A stretch of 64,000 bases of DNA from Impatiens glandulifera (Eukaryota > Streptophyta > Magnoliopsida > Ericales > Balsaminaceae). The first letter of the stretch is position 1, and each line of letters opens with the position of its first letter. The notes under the pieces are model-generated. The model worked only from the letters and a program-made list of their open reading frames with translations, was not told where the DNA came from and did no database searches. This document shows, one piece after another, positions 23,331 through 36,389 of this stretch. Both the position numbers and the translations under genes were made by a program. The stretch is taken from NCBI RefSeq assembly GCF_907164915.1, contig NC_061862.1:59831068-59895067 (forward strand), given 5' to 3'.

Positions 23331-23839
23331 TCAGTGTCTACATCTAAATGAAAGCTACATACAATTAATTATTTATTATTATTTTATTTCCTTTTGAATA
23401 TAAGCACCTGGATTACATGAACCGCCATTGAATACTATAAGACCTTGTTTGATCTTGATTATTCAAGGGTTTTTTTGGGTTTTGTCCAAAAGACATTCTT
23501 TTATATATATAAAAAATAACATATATTTAGATTGTTAATTGATTTATAAAATATTTTAGTAGTGATATGATAGAGAGAAAATTTCTATAAAATTAGGAAC
23601 TTGTTCTGTTTGAATTTATTGTAAGAACCTGATTTATTTAAAAAATGTAGGGCGATGTTGATTTGAGGAGAATTTTTTTATTTTTTTTTTAAAGTAAATG
23701 GACTTACAAGAATACATAAAATAAATATTATTTTATTTAAATAAAATGTATTTTAGTATTTTGATTAATGATTTCAATAATACAATTGAGGAGAGAAGTG
23801 ATGTAATAATGTTTAGATTTAAAAAATAAAATTAACCCA

Positions 23840-24025
23840 AACTCGTTAACGAACTAAAGTGACAAAAATGTTTGGTTACGAGTTTGATTCACATTTAAAA
23901 CGTCTTAAATTAAGTATGACTATGTAAGGTCTGTGTAAGGTTAGAGTAATGTTTAGTTACGAGTCGGATTCTCATTTAAAATGTCTTAAATTAAGTATTA
24001 CCGTGTAAGGTTAGGGTTAGGTTAC
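23840..24025. repeat. Tandem pair of a dispersed SINE-like repeat
   Basis: Two copies about 75 bp apart share GTTACGAGT and CATTTAAAA(C/T)GTCTTAAATTAAGTA. Related copies occur near 43590-43720 and 51000-51150. The motif resembles a decayed tRNA B box followed by a short body. Confidence 0.5.
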
Positions 24026-24029
24026 TTTC

Positions 24030-26545
24030 TTACATTAAAAAATCAACTGAACAATTTCTTCGTAAAATTTCAAAAGAAAAAAATGAGAGCCGAGCCGAGG
24101 GAAGACATAGAAAAAGCAAGTAGCTGTCAAATTTATGATGAGAAAGCTGTCCTACAATAAGGAAGGAAGGAAATAAAAGAAAGAAAGGATTAGCTAGAGA
24201 TGAGAGATTAGTAGTAATTTACTCGTACACGGCCTTAATGACTCTGAATTATATGAATTATTAATTATCTTGACATTTATAGAAAAGCAGCCTTTAATTA
24301 ATGCTATACAGATCATCATCAACTATATATGTGCTTGTGTGTTTGTTATATATATGGGATGGACCCTTTCTTCTTCAATAGCTACGTTAGAAAACGACCT
24401 TTTCGATATCCTCATTTCCTTGCACATGCCAATGTAATCATCTACTCACATAAAACAAAACCTCATATTTTATTATTATTATTTCTTTTAAATCAATTAT
24501 AGAACATCCAAAAGATGTATATCTTATGAATCAGGATGTTGTTATGTGACATCTACCAATAAAATTAACTAGCTAGCTAGTTTCATCATTAATCTAATTA
24601 ATTACTTCACAATTACACTTCAACTAATTAGTCATATGTAATACAAAAAAATAGAACAAGTATATATGAGTAAGCAACCAGACCGACAAGAATTATGTAT
24701 ATTCACGAGTATCTTGTTAACGAGAATAAAGTAACATAGTAATCAATTTTCAAATGATAAGCCCACATAACTTGGTTTAGATTGGATGTATATGTCGAAA
24801 GAAAGTTGAATAATAATAATAATAATTACCATAATTTCATTCCGTTGTAATCGAACCTGTAATATTTAGTCTTTATTTTTCTCGCTTAAGCTATCTTAAT
24901 GAGTTTAATCAAATATATTATTGTTAATACATATATCTATTATTAAAGATTGAACTAACTTTAAAATTTGAATAACATTTATAAGTATTAATTATTTGAA
25001 AAAAATTATTTTAAATGTTAAAAATTAACTTATATATAACTTGCTCCTACAAAATTATAAATCATAAATTTATTTTTATTGAAGACCTACAGTACTTTTC
25101 AAAATACAAATACAAAATAGATATATTTAAGTTTTTATATATAATTGAAAATTAATAGTATAATGTTTTTTAAATGTTTATTATATTTATATATTTTAGT
25201 ATAATAATATTTAAACATAGTTATTAATTTCTAATTAAAAAATAATAATATTCAAATTGAGTATAATGGGTGAGATAAATAGTATTCAAATCATAATTAC
25301 ACATTGACGGATAATTCGATACTTTGACATAGAGTTAGATTAGTTATAATTAATTGGATAAAACAAATTGAATGAGAAAGGTTGAATTCATTAATAAATA
25401 ATAAATTGTTTAAATGAGATTATTTATATACATTATAAAATTAAATATTAGATCACGTGGGAATGACTTTAATGGTAAATTGGTCATTTACCACTTACAA
25501 GTGAGAAATTGAGCAAAAGACACTTGCAAATTTTATTATGGTTTATTATGGTTTATTATATAAATAAAGAGGTGAGATCTTGTTTGTTTTGAACACATTT
25601 TTATATCAACGAGATGATTTGTCAGATTTTTCCACAGTTTATTAATAGATTAATCTTTTTTAGAAATCTTATTTTTAGTTGTATAAATTTGTTTATATTA
25701 GAGAGAGGGGTTAAAAAGACATTTGATATAAACCAAAGATATATTATTTATTTTTCTTCCTCTCCAAAATCCATTCAAGATATCAACAAGAAATAACATT
25801 GGAGTGAAACCAACCAGAACCAAAAAACTCAGGCATAAAACTACCCAAAATAATTACTGAAGAAGAGTGTCGGCAAGACTTCATAAATGTCGGGAAATAA
25901 GCGACACATATATATATATATATAAAATTTCATTTTTTTCTCTCGAGAGTTTGAGTGGATGAACAGAAAACCCATAATACATCTCATTCAATCATTCTCT
26001 CCCATGCTTTCAAATTAGGTTAAGGAAAATATTGGGGTTTTCAAATTAGGTTAATGAAAATATGAGGCGACAGTTAAAGAAATGATAAAAGGATACATAA
26101 AATCTCTTGAATTTCACGTCATAGCATCTATACCTGAACGGAGCATATACAAGAAAAAGATAGATTTGTTTGGGTGATTATGGGGTAGATCCTTTGTTTG
26201 GGTGATTATGGGAGCGGATCTAAGTTTTAACTAAGATGATTTATAATTTATTTATCTAACTTTAAAAAAATCAAACTCATCCACTTGTTTCATCAATAAT
26301 TCCCCTTTTATTTATTTAAGCTCAATCCTTCATGATAGGAACAATCCATTTTTCTCTTTAACTATACAAAAATATGAACAAAAACAAGTGCATCCCGCAA
26401 TAGTAGTTCATGCACTGTTCCATTCCGACCACTTTACTTTCGTTCATTAGGCGATTCCTTTGATCTTATCGATGATTATACATTGGTAACCGCCAAAATC
26501 ATTCTAACTCCACTATAATCCTAAAATCATCTTTCACAATTCTTT
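24030..26545. other. AT-rich intergenic sequence, no gene seen
   Basis: No recognisable coding. Short AT dinucleotide runs and an AAT run near 24809-24825 are present. Confidence 0.5.
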
Positions 26546-26563
26546 AAAATATGCCACTTTCTG

Positions 26564-27490
26564 GCTTTCAAAATAGATATCAATAAAGCTTTCGACTCTG
26601 TTAGATGGGAAACCATTCGAGACTTTCTGGTTGTCTCTGATTTTCCTATGATTTTTATCGATTGGATTATGCAATGCGTTTCATCATCCTGCTTTGTTGT
26701 TAGCGTCAATAGAGTCCACGGAGGCTATTTCAAGGGTGAAAACGGAGTAAGGCAAGGAGACCCCCTCTTTTCTTACTTTTTCGTAGCTATCATGGCGATC
26801 TTTGAGAGCATCTTCGCGATGTTCCGAAAGAATCGTCCATACATCTTTCACCCATTCTGTGAGGTAGAGGAGGTAACACATTTATGCTTTGCTGACGATT
26901 TGTTCATTCTAGCGCACGCAGACGTTGATTCCATTAAAACTATTAGGGCTGCACTAACGTTCTTTTCTGAGGTAACAGGTTTAACTATTAATGAAAGCAA
27001 AAATGTGGCATTTTATGGAGGCGTGAAGGACGAAACAAAGCAGGACATATTCAACATCATGAGCATCAAGGAAGACAACTTTCTTATAAGGTACTTAGGA
27101 ATTCCGTTAACTGCGAAGCAGATCGAGATCACACACTGCAAGTCGCTGATTGAAAAGGTAAGAAACACGATATCTGGCTGGGCAGCGAAAAAACTTTCTT
27201 ATGCAGGGATGATCGAACTTATCAAAACCGTGGTTATGGGCATAGTTGGCTACTGGGCGCATCAAATGGTCATTCCGAAGAAGGTAATGAAGGAACTCGA
27301 CACGCTGATGAGAAACCTTATCTGGGGTAGTAGTGGAAGAGGAGGAAAGAAAGTCAAATGGACCGCTCTCTGTAAACCAAAGGACGAGGGAGGCATCAAC
27401 TTGAAGAACTGTATCGAGTGGAACAAGGCTCTAACCTTCAAGCATTTGTGGGCTTTGGAGCGCAATCAGGAGTCACTATGGATCAAATGA
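26564..27490 (+). pseudogene. LINE reverse transcriptase domain remnant
   Basis: The open frame starts AFKIDINKAFDSVRW, the first conserved RT block with its catalytic Asp. GVRQGDPLFSYFF follows near 26746 and FADDLFILAHAD near 26887, keeping the two catalytic Asp. Later come YLGIPLT and GMIELIKTVVMGI, typical of plant L1 ORF2. It ends at a TGA at 27488. The N-terminal endonuclease and the start codon are missing. Confidence 0.93.
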
Positions 27491-28468
27491 GTGCATACGA
27501 GGTTTATGAAACACGAAACCAACATCTGGACTTGGAAAATTCACGAAGGTATGGGCTGGTCTTTGAAAAAGATTCTTAAACTAAGAAGCGATATTGTAGA
27601 TCTTTATGACATCCGATTAGGGGACGGGAAAGACACTCTATTCTGGCACGACCTCTAGATTGAAAACCAGTCTATCATCGACAAGGAGGAGTTTCAAAAT
27701 ACCCGTATCAGAAGGGACTGCGCAAAAGCAAAAATCAGAGACATCAAAGATGAGAATTGGAACTTGCTCTTGAGAAGAATTCTAGAAGGAAAGAGGATAC
27801 TTGATCATATAAGTAACATACAACTACACGACAGACCAGATATTCATGAATGGAAAGCTGAGGATAATGGGAAGCTGGTATTGAAGAAAATATGAGAGGT
27901 AATCCGGAAAAAAAACACAGAAAGTAGAATGAGCTCCTCTTGTATGGTCAACGAAGATTATCCCTCGACACCAATTCATCCTATGGCTCGCCTTCTAGGA
28001 AAGACTCAGCACTCGTGATCGTATCAGCAAGTATATGAGTATCCCGGATGCGAGCTGTCTTCTATGCATAGGAAATGAAGAAACCATAGATCACATATTC
28101 GGGAGCTATTGTATTGCTTCAGAGCTTTGGGACAGATTCTATAAAAGCCTGGAGCTGATTAGTTTCCCGAGCGAATAGAATGAAATCAAAGAAGCAGCAC
28201 TACTCAAAGCCAAGGAAAATAGATTTGCAATAAGCGTGTTCAAGTGCAACTTTGGAGCAGTGGTGTATAACATTTGGAAAGAACGGAATGCAAGGGTATA
28301 TGGCAGAATCCGCAGGAGCGTTGACGAGTTATAGAAAGATATTGTATCGGATTGCAGCGCCCTCGCGAGAACGTGGAGAGGAATTCCAAGCACGGGGCAG
28401 AACTGGAATATCTGCAGGAACTGGAGTTTACCGTTTTTTAAACTCACTAGAATTGAAAACATTGTAAA
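27491..28468 (+). pseudogene. LINE ORF2 C-terminal part with zf-RVT
   Basis: Coding continues in several frames with stops. Recognisable parts are LGDGKDTLFWHDL near 27620, then, after a frameshift, CLLCIGNEETIDHIFGSYC near 28050-28110 (zf-RVT zinc finger) and VVYNIWKERNARVYG near 28260, the terminal WxxRN block of plant LINEs. At least four stops or shifts break it. Confidence 0.88.
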
Positions 28469-28690
28469 CAGATAATTCATTTACGTTTTTAACTTTTTAG
28501 CTTTTATTCAGAATGTTACGACTTCAAAATCATTCTAGGCCTGTCTAGAATGATCTCTTAAACTTGTGGGTTTTTTTTTTTCCCGTTTTTGGAAATTTTT
28601 AATGAAATAACGCTAAGTCGTTTTTTTAAAAAAAATATGCCACTTTCTTTCTTACTCTAAAGGTATTTTATTGTAATTTAATTTTTGAAA

Positions 28691-28855
28691 GACCTCAAAC
28701 TTACTGAAAGAATAGTTTATCTTGTTAATGGTTCAACGGATGAACTCGGCAATATCAAAATTCCTCCAAATTATATTTTGAGTGATAATAGGAGAGCAAC
28801 GGTGGGGCAGCGAGTCCCTCACCTTGAAGCCACGTGGAAGAATAAATCACGGTGA
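28691..28855 (+). pseudogene. Unidentified exon-like coding segment
   Basis: It begins after a pyrimidine-rich stretch and possible acceptor (TTTTTGAAAG) and reads 54 codons to TGA, starting DLKLTERIVYLVNGSTDE and ending VGQRVPHLEATWKNKSR. The composition looks like real protein and unlike the AT-rich surroundings. It lies 40 bp after the LINE target duplication. I do not recognise the family; it may be the last exon of a broken or captured gene. Confidence 0.4.
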
Positions 28856-28879
28856 AAAAAAAATCATTTTTTCTTACAA

Positions 28880-29370
28880 AAACAACACGCCTTTCTCTTT
28901 CTCCCTTCCCCTTCCCACAAACCCTAGCACCCTTCCGCCTTCTCTACTTCCTTTCTCAATCTCCTTCTCTCATCCTTCTTCTTCCCCTCTCCCTCATCTT
29001 CTTTATGTCCGTTCCCAGCCATTGAAATTCCCAATCAAGATTCACCATGTCTTCATCACAAGAGGATCTAACGACATTGTCCTCGAGCTGGCCAAACGAA
29101 CCGCCATAGAAGGGGCACGAGCTTCCATTTAGTGCCAATGTTCGCGATTTGGAGGTTGTGATGAAAGTTCAGATGCATCATCCAACTTTCATTTTTTCGT
29201 ATTGAGATTTGAGATCACTCTAATCAAAGTCTATCTGCTAGCTTCTAATAGTTAAAATTTTCTTCTGTCATAGCAGATCTCTGATGTCATTCCATCGATT
29301 GAAACTAGAAGGAAGTTTATAACGACACTAGTTAAAAATATCGAAGCATTGCCTAACCATATTGGTTTAT
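28880..29370 (+). other. Possible captured gene fragment (leader and exons)
   Basis: A CT-rich stretch with AAACCCTAGC resembles a plant 5' leader. ATGTCTTCATCACAAGAGG at about 29048 opens a 20-codon frame. At 29277-29368 a block bounded by AG and GT reads ISDVIPSIETRRKFITTLVK. The parts suggest gene-derived sequence but give no identity. Confidence 0.3.
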
Positions 29371-29459
29371 AAGTATATAATATTGATTCATTTTCTTCTA
29401 TTTTGATTTTTCATCTTAAATGTTTCAAACATTGATTTTTGTTGTTGCTATTTTCTGAA

Positions 29460-30156
29460 CTGTAATTTTTTATAAACTTAAATGTAATTTTTATAAACTA
29501 AAATGTATTGTCTTACAAACAAAACTGTAATATTAGAAATTACATTTCATTTTATAAAAAATTACATTTCCGTTTATAAAAAATTATATTTCAGTATATA
29601 AGAATTTAAATTTCAGTTTAAGACACAATTTAGTTGAGTTTTTAAAAAACGTTAATGTTTAGTGTAAAAGAAATTATACTTCAGTATATAAAACGTTACA
29701 CTTTAATTTAAATGACATTACAGTTCAATGTATTAAACATTATAGTTCAATGTATCAAACATTACACTTCAGTGTATTAGACATTACACTTTAGTATATC
29801 AGATATTTCAGTATATCAGACATTATATTTCAGTATAAAATAAATTGCATTTCAATATATAAGAATTTAAATTTCAGTTTAAAACAAAATTTAATTGAGT
29901 TTTAAAAACATTAATGTTTAGTGTAAAAGAAATTACACTTAATTATATAAAATGTTACACTTCAGTTTAAATGACATTAAAGATTAGTGTATTAGACATT
30001 ATACTTTAGTATATTAGATATTACACTTCATTATATCAGACATTACACTTTAGTATATCAGACATTACATTTCAGTGTAAAAAAAATTATATTTCAGTAT
30101 ATAAGAATTTAAATTTCAGTTTAAAACACAATTTGATTAAGTTTTAAAAAAAGTTA
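29460..30156. repeat. AT-rich tandem repeat on the left flank of the CACTA element
   Basis: Partial copies of a unit of roughly 280 bp recur, marked by CAGTATATAAGAATTTAAAT, AATTTAGTTGAGTTTT and short reiterations of ATTACACTTCAGTATATCAG. The last copy is cut by the CACTA terminus at 30157. The same unit reappears at 39745-39945. Confidence 0.8.
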
Positions 30157-30186
30157 CACTAGTGAAAAATGGGTCATTACCGAGAG
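30157..30186 (+). repeat. CACTA left terminal inverted repeat region
   Basis: CACTAGTGAAAAATGGGTCA followed by TTACCGAGAG. CACTA is the diagnostic terminus of the En/Spm superfamily. Confidence 0.85.
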
Positions 30187-30710
30187 TAAAGTCTCTCGGT
30201 AATGGCCATATATCTATTGGTATAGACATAATACCGAGAGTTTGGGTAACTATCAGCATTCGTTGGTATTGTCATTTTTAGTGAATCTAATTGGGTGTTT
30301 ACCGAGAGATTTTGTAAATTTCTTGGTTTAGATACCAAAGAGAAAAATCGAGAGTTATTTGAAAAACTCTCGGCTTTTCCCTTTCAATAAAAACCGAGAG
30401 TTATTTAGAAAACTCTTGGGTTTTTCCTTTCAAATAAACCCGAGAGTTATTTGGAAAACTCTCAATTTTTCCCTTTCAAGTAAACCCGAGAGTTTTTCAA
30501 ATAACTCTCGGTTTTTCTTACAAGGGAAATTCGAGAGTTTTTCAAATAACTCTCGGGTTTTTTTGAAAGAGAAAAACTGAGAGATTTACAAATAACTCTC
30601 AGTTTTTCTTACAAGGAAAATCCGAGAGTTTTTCAAATAACTCTCGGGTTTACTTGAAAGGGAAAACCGAGAGTTTTCCAAATAACTCTCGGTATTGTCC
30701 CTATAAATGT
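30170..30710. repeat. CACTA left subterminal hairpin repeats
   Basis: About a dozen arms of ACCGAGAGTT / AACTCTCGG alternate in direct and inverted orientation, separated by about 15-30 bases (for example CCGAGAGTTATTTGGAAAAC then TCTC). In En/Spm such motifs bind TNPA; here that is inferred by analogy. Confidence 0.85.
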
Positions 30711-30895
30711 CTCCAATAGGCCGATTATTTTTCGCAACCAAAACCTATTCAGCCAAACTAAGACATATACAATAACATTCATAAACCAAAAGATCATTAT
30801 AATTCCAAAATTCTAAACCAAACCCAATCATCCAAACAACCTGTTATCAGTCGAATCAAAACGTTTACAATTGTTCCAAAACTATAATGTACTAA

Positions 30896-32160
30896 CTAGC
30901 TGGGAGGAGGAGGGGGTTGATACTGCCTCATTAAAAATTCAATTTGTTGTTCATATTTCTCCATTCTTTGCATCATTTCCGCTGTGATTTCACTCTTCCT
31001 TTGTAATCTTTTCCTATCCCTCCTTTCCATTTCATTTATTCTATCTGCTTCCATTTGACTCTCCCTTTCCGCTCTTTCTCTATCCCTCTGCATTTCACTA
31101 ATCATTTCTACTCTTTCCATATCCCTCCTTTGAATTTCCTCCATTGTCAACGCCATGTTTCTTACATCTACATTTACCTCTTCATTCTCCTCCAACAACC
31201 GATTAGTGGTTGAGAATTGTTGCCACTCTGACGATCCTCTCGATAGTGTGTGGGCCGGACACCGGATCCCATACCGATTACTGTCCCATGCATTTGGCGT
31301 CCGAATACTTTCTCTGTCAAGTTGAAGTTAGAGATATCTGATTCGTTGCTTCTGACTTCCTCTATCTTCGCTTGCACATTTGAAATTAATTTTCATTTAT
31401 ATAATAAGCTATATATAATTTTATTAAACTCAATTAACTTACAATCTTCTCTTGCACTCGTTCATCTGGGATCGGGTTGAGTTTTCTTTCGTAGCTTTCG
31501 GGGTACGGATTCTTTTGAAAACTTCAACGATAGAGGGGATCCGTCCTATTTTACCCGCCTGTTCAAATAAATGATTTATGAAATTATTAAAATTCTTTAT
31601 ATTAAGTTATTTGAAATAATGTACATACCAACTCTTCCTCCACTTGTGAAAATGACCTACTTCTAGTATGATGCGGGAATTTTAGTTTATTCCTATTAAC
31701 AACATTGATACTACTGTTTCTTTGCATTTGAAATAAAAATGAAGTTAGAACAAGTGATATCATATTTTATTTGAATTATGAAACCGTACCTTAAACTTAT
31801 CTGTGAAATAATGGTTCCGACACACTAGCTCTTAATTAGTTGGATCGTAGTCTGGTGGAGGATTGGCAAGTACCGCCGCCTCGTCTCCATGATTAATCCG
31901 GATATAATTCCTGTTCAAATCAGAGCGCCACCTATCTCATATCTGTCTGGCGTTTGCCAATCCGGTCGCTCGATATTGTTCAATGGAACCATTTGTACTC
32001 TCGAACGGATCCTAAAAAATAAAACATTCAACTATTATAAAAAATTTGAATGATTAACATATAAGTATTTTATCACAGTCATAGAAAGTCAAAGTGAATC
32101 CAATTCGTCAACACTTAATGCCTTCCACTTCAATAGACGATGTTAGATGACTAAGGGGGC
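30896..32160 (-). pseudogene. CACTA second gene: Transposase_24 / TNPA-like
   Basis: Minus-strand exon-like blocks in order: about 32000-31790 (RWRSDLNRNYIRINHGD ... DPTN, stop, ELV), about 31711-31627 (NKLKFPHHTRSRSFSQVEEE, just before a GT donor), about 31560-31440 (GKIGRIPSIVEVFKRIRTPK), 31377-31200 (KVFGRQMHGTVIGMGSGVRP) and a C-terminal coiled-coil-like Arg/Glu-rich stretch at 31174-30896 ending in a Pro run. The GxGxGV and NKxN...HTxGS..F motifs are those of the plant transposase family PF03004, the DNA-binding partner protein of CACTA elements. One in-frame TAA replaces the conserved Trp of the WE-LV motif. Exon joins are approximate. Confidence 0.75.
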
Positions 32161-32749
32161 CCGCACCACCGACCCCAAATGTTTAGACCACATACGTCTA
32201 CCATCGTCGCCGCTGGGCCTCCCATCTACCTCTCTAAAAGTCAGAGCAATGTTCGTCCACTGTCTCTTCCGGGCGGAAGATTCTTCAAAAATAGAAAATT
32301 CAATATTAGGTGTAAATCAATACAAACAATAAATAAGTATAAACATGTTACCTGTCGATGATGGGTCAAGAGTGGAATGGTGCTCATGATCCTTCTCCCA
32401 ATCCTCTACTTGATCCTCCACCTGATCCTCTATATCAGCAAACGTACTCTTAATAAAACTCTTCAGTCTCATCCTTCTCATGTGTACCACCTACTAGGTC
32501 ATCAATAGCTAACGGGATCACGACATACACTGTGTCTCTAGAACACTCTCCTTGGATCCTAAGGTGACCTGCTTGTGCAAGTAGGTTCTGGAATGTCATG
32601 TCTAGTTTCTTTAGTGTTTTCTGCATACCCCCCAATAGTTTTCTTATGACCATCAACCATCCTTCATGCATGCATATCATTAATAAATTGAAGAATAATT
32701 AAAGTAATAAGAATATTAAAGTAAAACCATAAATTTAGATAATTAATCT

Positions 32750-35700
32750 TAACTATATATTTGTAAACCGTGGATTTATTTTTGTCACAATCTTCCAACC
32801 GGGTCTTGATGACATATTAGGGGTGTAGAATACTTGTTTTGTTTGACTCGCCAATATATACGGGTCCTGACTTTGAGTTTTCAAAATCCGGTTTGCATTG
32901 ATACTTACAAAGCCATATTTATCCACTTTCACTCCTCGTTCCCCAGAATGTGTATCAAACTACTTACACTTGAATAATACAACTCGTTTTTGAGAAAAAT
33001 ATTGTAATTGGATTATATCCGTTAAAACTCCGTAGTATAACATAGTATCTGACCCGTTGTACCCTTCAACAACCACTCCTCTATTTTGAGTGGTCAAACC
33101 TTTGTCGTGTTTTTCTATACAGAATTTGTATCCGTTTATTTTACACTAAACATACATACATGAGTACATAGTTGGACCTTCGCCTAAGATCTTAAGGTCT
33201 CTTGATATGTCGTTATCTTCTGCTAATTGAGCGACCTATATATACATTCCCGAAATTCATTCTTTAATTGTAAAATCAAAATAAAGTTATAAGATATAGT
33301 TCTGAAACTATGCACTCTATGCTTAAAATATGTGGCATACGTTTTTCCACGAGACTCATTGTTATTGCAATACTGCATATACTCGTTGTAAATAGATCGA
33401 ATATTAAATAGCACTTTAATGCTAATTAATAAGATGTACTATAAAAAAATATTGAATCTTACATGTAAAAAGGTTCTTCTTCGGGACAAATTTTCAAAAT
33501 GTATGAATGAGCTGTCACTCGATCGCTATAATCTAAGTTGTATATTTTTACGTTGGATAGATCTTTCAACGATGAAAATATTGAAAGGCCCGAGATTGCA
33601 GTTTGTGAATGTTCTTGGTCTTCCTCCTCCATATACTTGACACATAAGCCAATACTATCATTTACAAGATAACTCTCGTTTATTGAGGCTTCGTGGTAGT
33701 TTTTATTCTGCAAATATCTTTTCATTGTACCCATATAATGTTCTATTGGATACATCAATCAATACTGGATAGCCCCCAAGAAAAGCCTCAAATGACAACT
33801 AAACCGGGAGATGCATCATGATGTCGAAGATTGATGGTGGGAAAATCATTTCAAATTTGCAAAGTGTCGTTATAATATCCAAGTACAATTGTTCGATGTC
33901 CGCTTCAATCAACTCTTTAGAGCACAACAAATGAAAGAACCAAGACAAATTTACTATAGCATCATACACATCATCTAGAAGTAATCTACGGGTTGCTAAA
34001 GGAATAACATATTATAATAAAATGTGACAATCATGAGTCTTTAATCCCGTAATCTTTTTCTTTTCCAAATTTACACACCTCTAATATTTGAGAAAAAATC
34101 ATCAAGCAACTTAAGATCTTTCAAGAAATTACAAACACATTTTTTATGATTAGAGGATAAAGTGAAAGGCGCTTCTGGATAATGAACCACTCCTCTATCA
34201 TTTACAGGATGTAACCATTATTTTATGCCTAAGAGCTGTAAATCTTTACGGGCTTTAGGACCATCCTTAGTCTTCTCTTTCACATTCATTATTGTTCCCA
34301 ACACGCTATCACAAATATTTTTCTCAATATGCATCACATCCAAATTATGTCTCAATAATAGTGATCTCCAATAAGGCAAACGGAAGAAAATACTAAGTTT
34401 GTTCTAATTGTCTCCCCGTGTTTCATGATATATCTTGATTTTCTTACTTTGTCCTCCATCATTTACAGGATGTAACCATTGTTTTATGCCTAAGAGTTGT
34501 AAATCTTTACGGGCTTTAGAACCATCCTTAGTCTTCTCTTTCACATTCATTATTGTTCCCAACACGCTATCACAAATATTTTTCTCAATATGCATCACAT
34601 CCAAATTATGTCTCAATAATAGTGATCTCCAATAAGGCAAACGGATGAAAATACTAAGTTTCTTCTAATTGTCTCCCCGTGTTTCATGATATATCTTGGT
34701 TTTCTTATTTTGATAGGTATTAAGAATTGTGCCTTTTAGGTCTTGTGCTTGCTTGTAAATTTCTTGACCCATTAACAATTTAGAGGGCTCTTTATAATCT
34801 GTTCGACCATCAAATGATTCTTTATCCCTTCTGTATTTTTGCTTTGGTGGAAGGAAGCGTCTGTGACCTATGTAACATTGTTTGTAACCATTAATTAATT
34901 GAAGAGATATAGTGTTGTTGTTACAACAAGGACAAGAAAAAATCCCTTTTGTACTACACCCTGAAAAATTCGCGTACGTTGGAAAGTCGTTAATGGTCCA
35001 TAGCAACGCTGCTCGCATGTTAAAGTATTGCGAGGTGTGTGCATCAAACGTTCTCACACCACTTTGCCACAGTCTAGTCAACTCGTCGATCAATGACTGA
35101 AGAAATATATCAATTGCATATTTCAGACTCTTTGAGCCTGAAATTAACATAGATAGCATGAAATTGCTAAAATCTATGCAAGTACTGGGTGACACATTAT
35201 AAGGAACGAGAATAACCGGGCATACACTGTATGACTTTTTCCCATTTGCAAAGGGTTGAAACCCATCGCTTGATAAATCCAATCTCACGCTTCAAGAGTC
35301 TGACGCAAAATCTTTATAATTATCATCAAAAAAATTCTAAGTTAATGAATCAGCCGGATGTCTCAACGTATCACTTTCAACTCTTCCTTCCTTATGTCAT
35401 CTCATCATTGGAGTAGTTTTTGAGGACATGTATAGTCTCTGTAGTCTTGGTATTAGAGGGAAATATCCTAACACCTTAGTGGCATGAATTTCCCGTTTTT
35501 CTTCTTTAAAACTGCCCCACTTGTTTGGTCAACTTTCCATTTAGAAAGGCCGCAAACTCTACAAAACTCTAAATTTTTGTCGTCCTTCCAAAATAACATA
35601 CAATTGTTCTTACATGCATCTATCTTCTCATACCTAAGAGAGATATCTGTAATGAATTTTTTACATTCGTAGTATGAGTTTGGTAATTGAGCGTCCATCG

Positions 35701-36328
35701 GTAATATGTCATCTTTAAGTAGACGCAACAACATATCGAACGAAGCGTTTGTCCATTGACCAACATTCTTTATGTGAAGAAATTTTAGTAGTGCTGATGA
35801 TTTCATTATTCGAGCAGCTTCATACAATGACCGTTTAGAATCATCAAGTAATTTATAGAATCTTTGCCCATCTTCGACTAGTTCATGGTTGTGCAGGCCA
35901 TCATTAACGTTGGAGAACATATCGTTTATAAAATCTAACTTATAACGTTATTCATTAACCTCTTCATTGATTGTATTATTCATCTCCGTTCTAGGATCGT
36001 TGAATTCCGGCACACCATCCTCCGATTGAACATCATCATCATCCAAGTCATCGGCAATATCATCATCATCATTAACCACGTTAGTAGTAAGTCTCCGTTC
36101 TCCATGAAAATATCAAAATTTATAATGAAGATTAATTCCATAAATGATGAGGTGAGTCTTCACGTTGACTATTTCCATAGACGTCGTGTTCAAGCATTTC
36201 ACGCAAGGACATTTAAATGTTTGTCTTCTTGTACTACTCACTACAAACTCGAGGAATTTATCAACCCCTTCCTTGTAATCTGGATGATCTTGACGTAAGG
36301 TCATCCATGTTTTATCAGATACTTCCAT
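32750..36328 (-). pseudogene. CACTA TNP2-type transposase, degraded
   Basis: Domains in gene order (right to left): transposase-associated N-domain starting MEVSDKTWM at 36328 with CPCVKCLN; first part of Transposase_21 at 35920-35468 (FDMLLRLLKDDILPMDAQLP, CKNNCMLFWKDD); catalytic core at 35288-34665 (SSDGFQPFANGKKSYSVCPV, RAALLWTINDFPTYANFSG, CSTKGIFSCPCC); HNLDVMHIEKNICDSVLGT at 34590-34530; DUF4218 at 33758-33459 (MYPIEHYMGTMKRYLQNK); DUF4216 around 32960-32770 (VDKYGFVSINANRI). Stops and frameshifts separate most of these, for example between 35468 and 35290. A 261-bp piece is tandemly doubled. Confidence 0.9.
34180..34701 (-). repeat. 261-bp in-phase tandem duplication inside the transposase
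   Basis: GTAACCATT...TTTCTTA at about 34200-34441 recurs 261 bp later with roughly six substitutions seen by eye. 261 is 87 codons, so the duplication itself keeps frame. It doubles the HNLDVMHIEKN segment and the KIYHETRGDN tail. Confidence 0.9.
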
Positions 36329-36389
36329 CTTTATAATAAGATGGAAAACAACCCGCATTATTATTTACTTAACATGATCTAAATTAGGC

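Larger units (their letters stand above)
26563..28631 (+). mobile_element. 5'-truncated L1-type LINE with 17-bp target duplication
   Basis: AAAATATGCCACTTTCT flanks the element at 26546-26562 and 28632-28648. The element ends in an A-rich tail next to the right flank. It starts abruptly inside the reverse-transcriptase coding region, the usual result of incomplete reverse transcription of a LINE. One ORF2 remnant covers it. Confidence 0.95.

Noticed and set aside
28252..28480. Overlapping open frames at the end of the LINE
   Set aside because: They are out-of-frame shadows of the ORF2 terminal region with the WKERNARVYG block.
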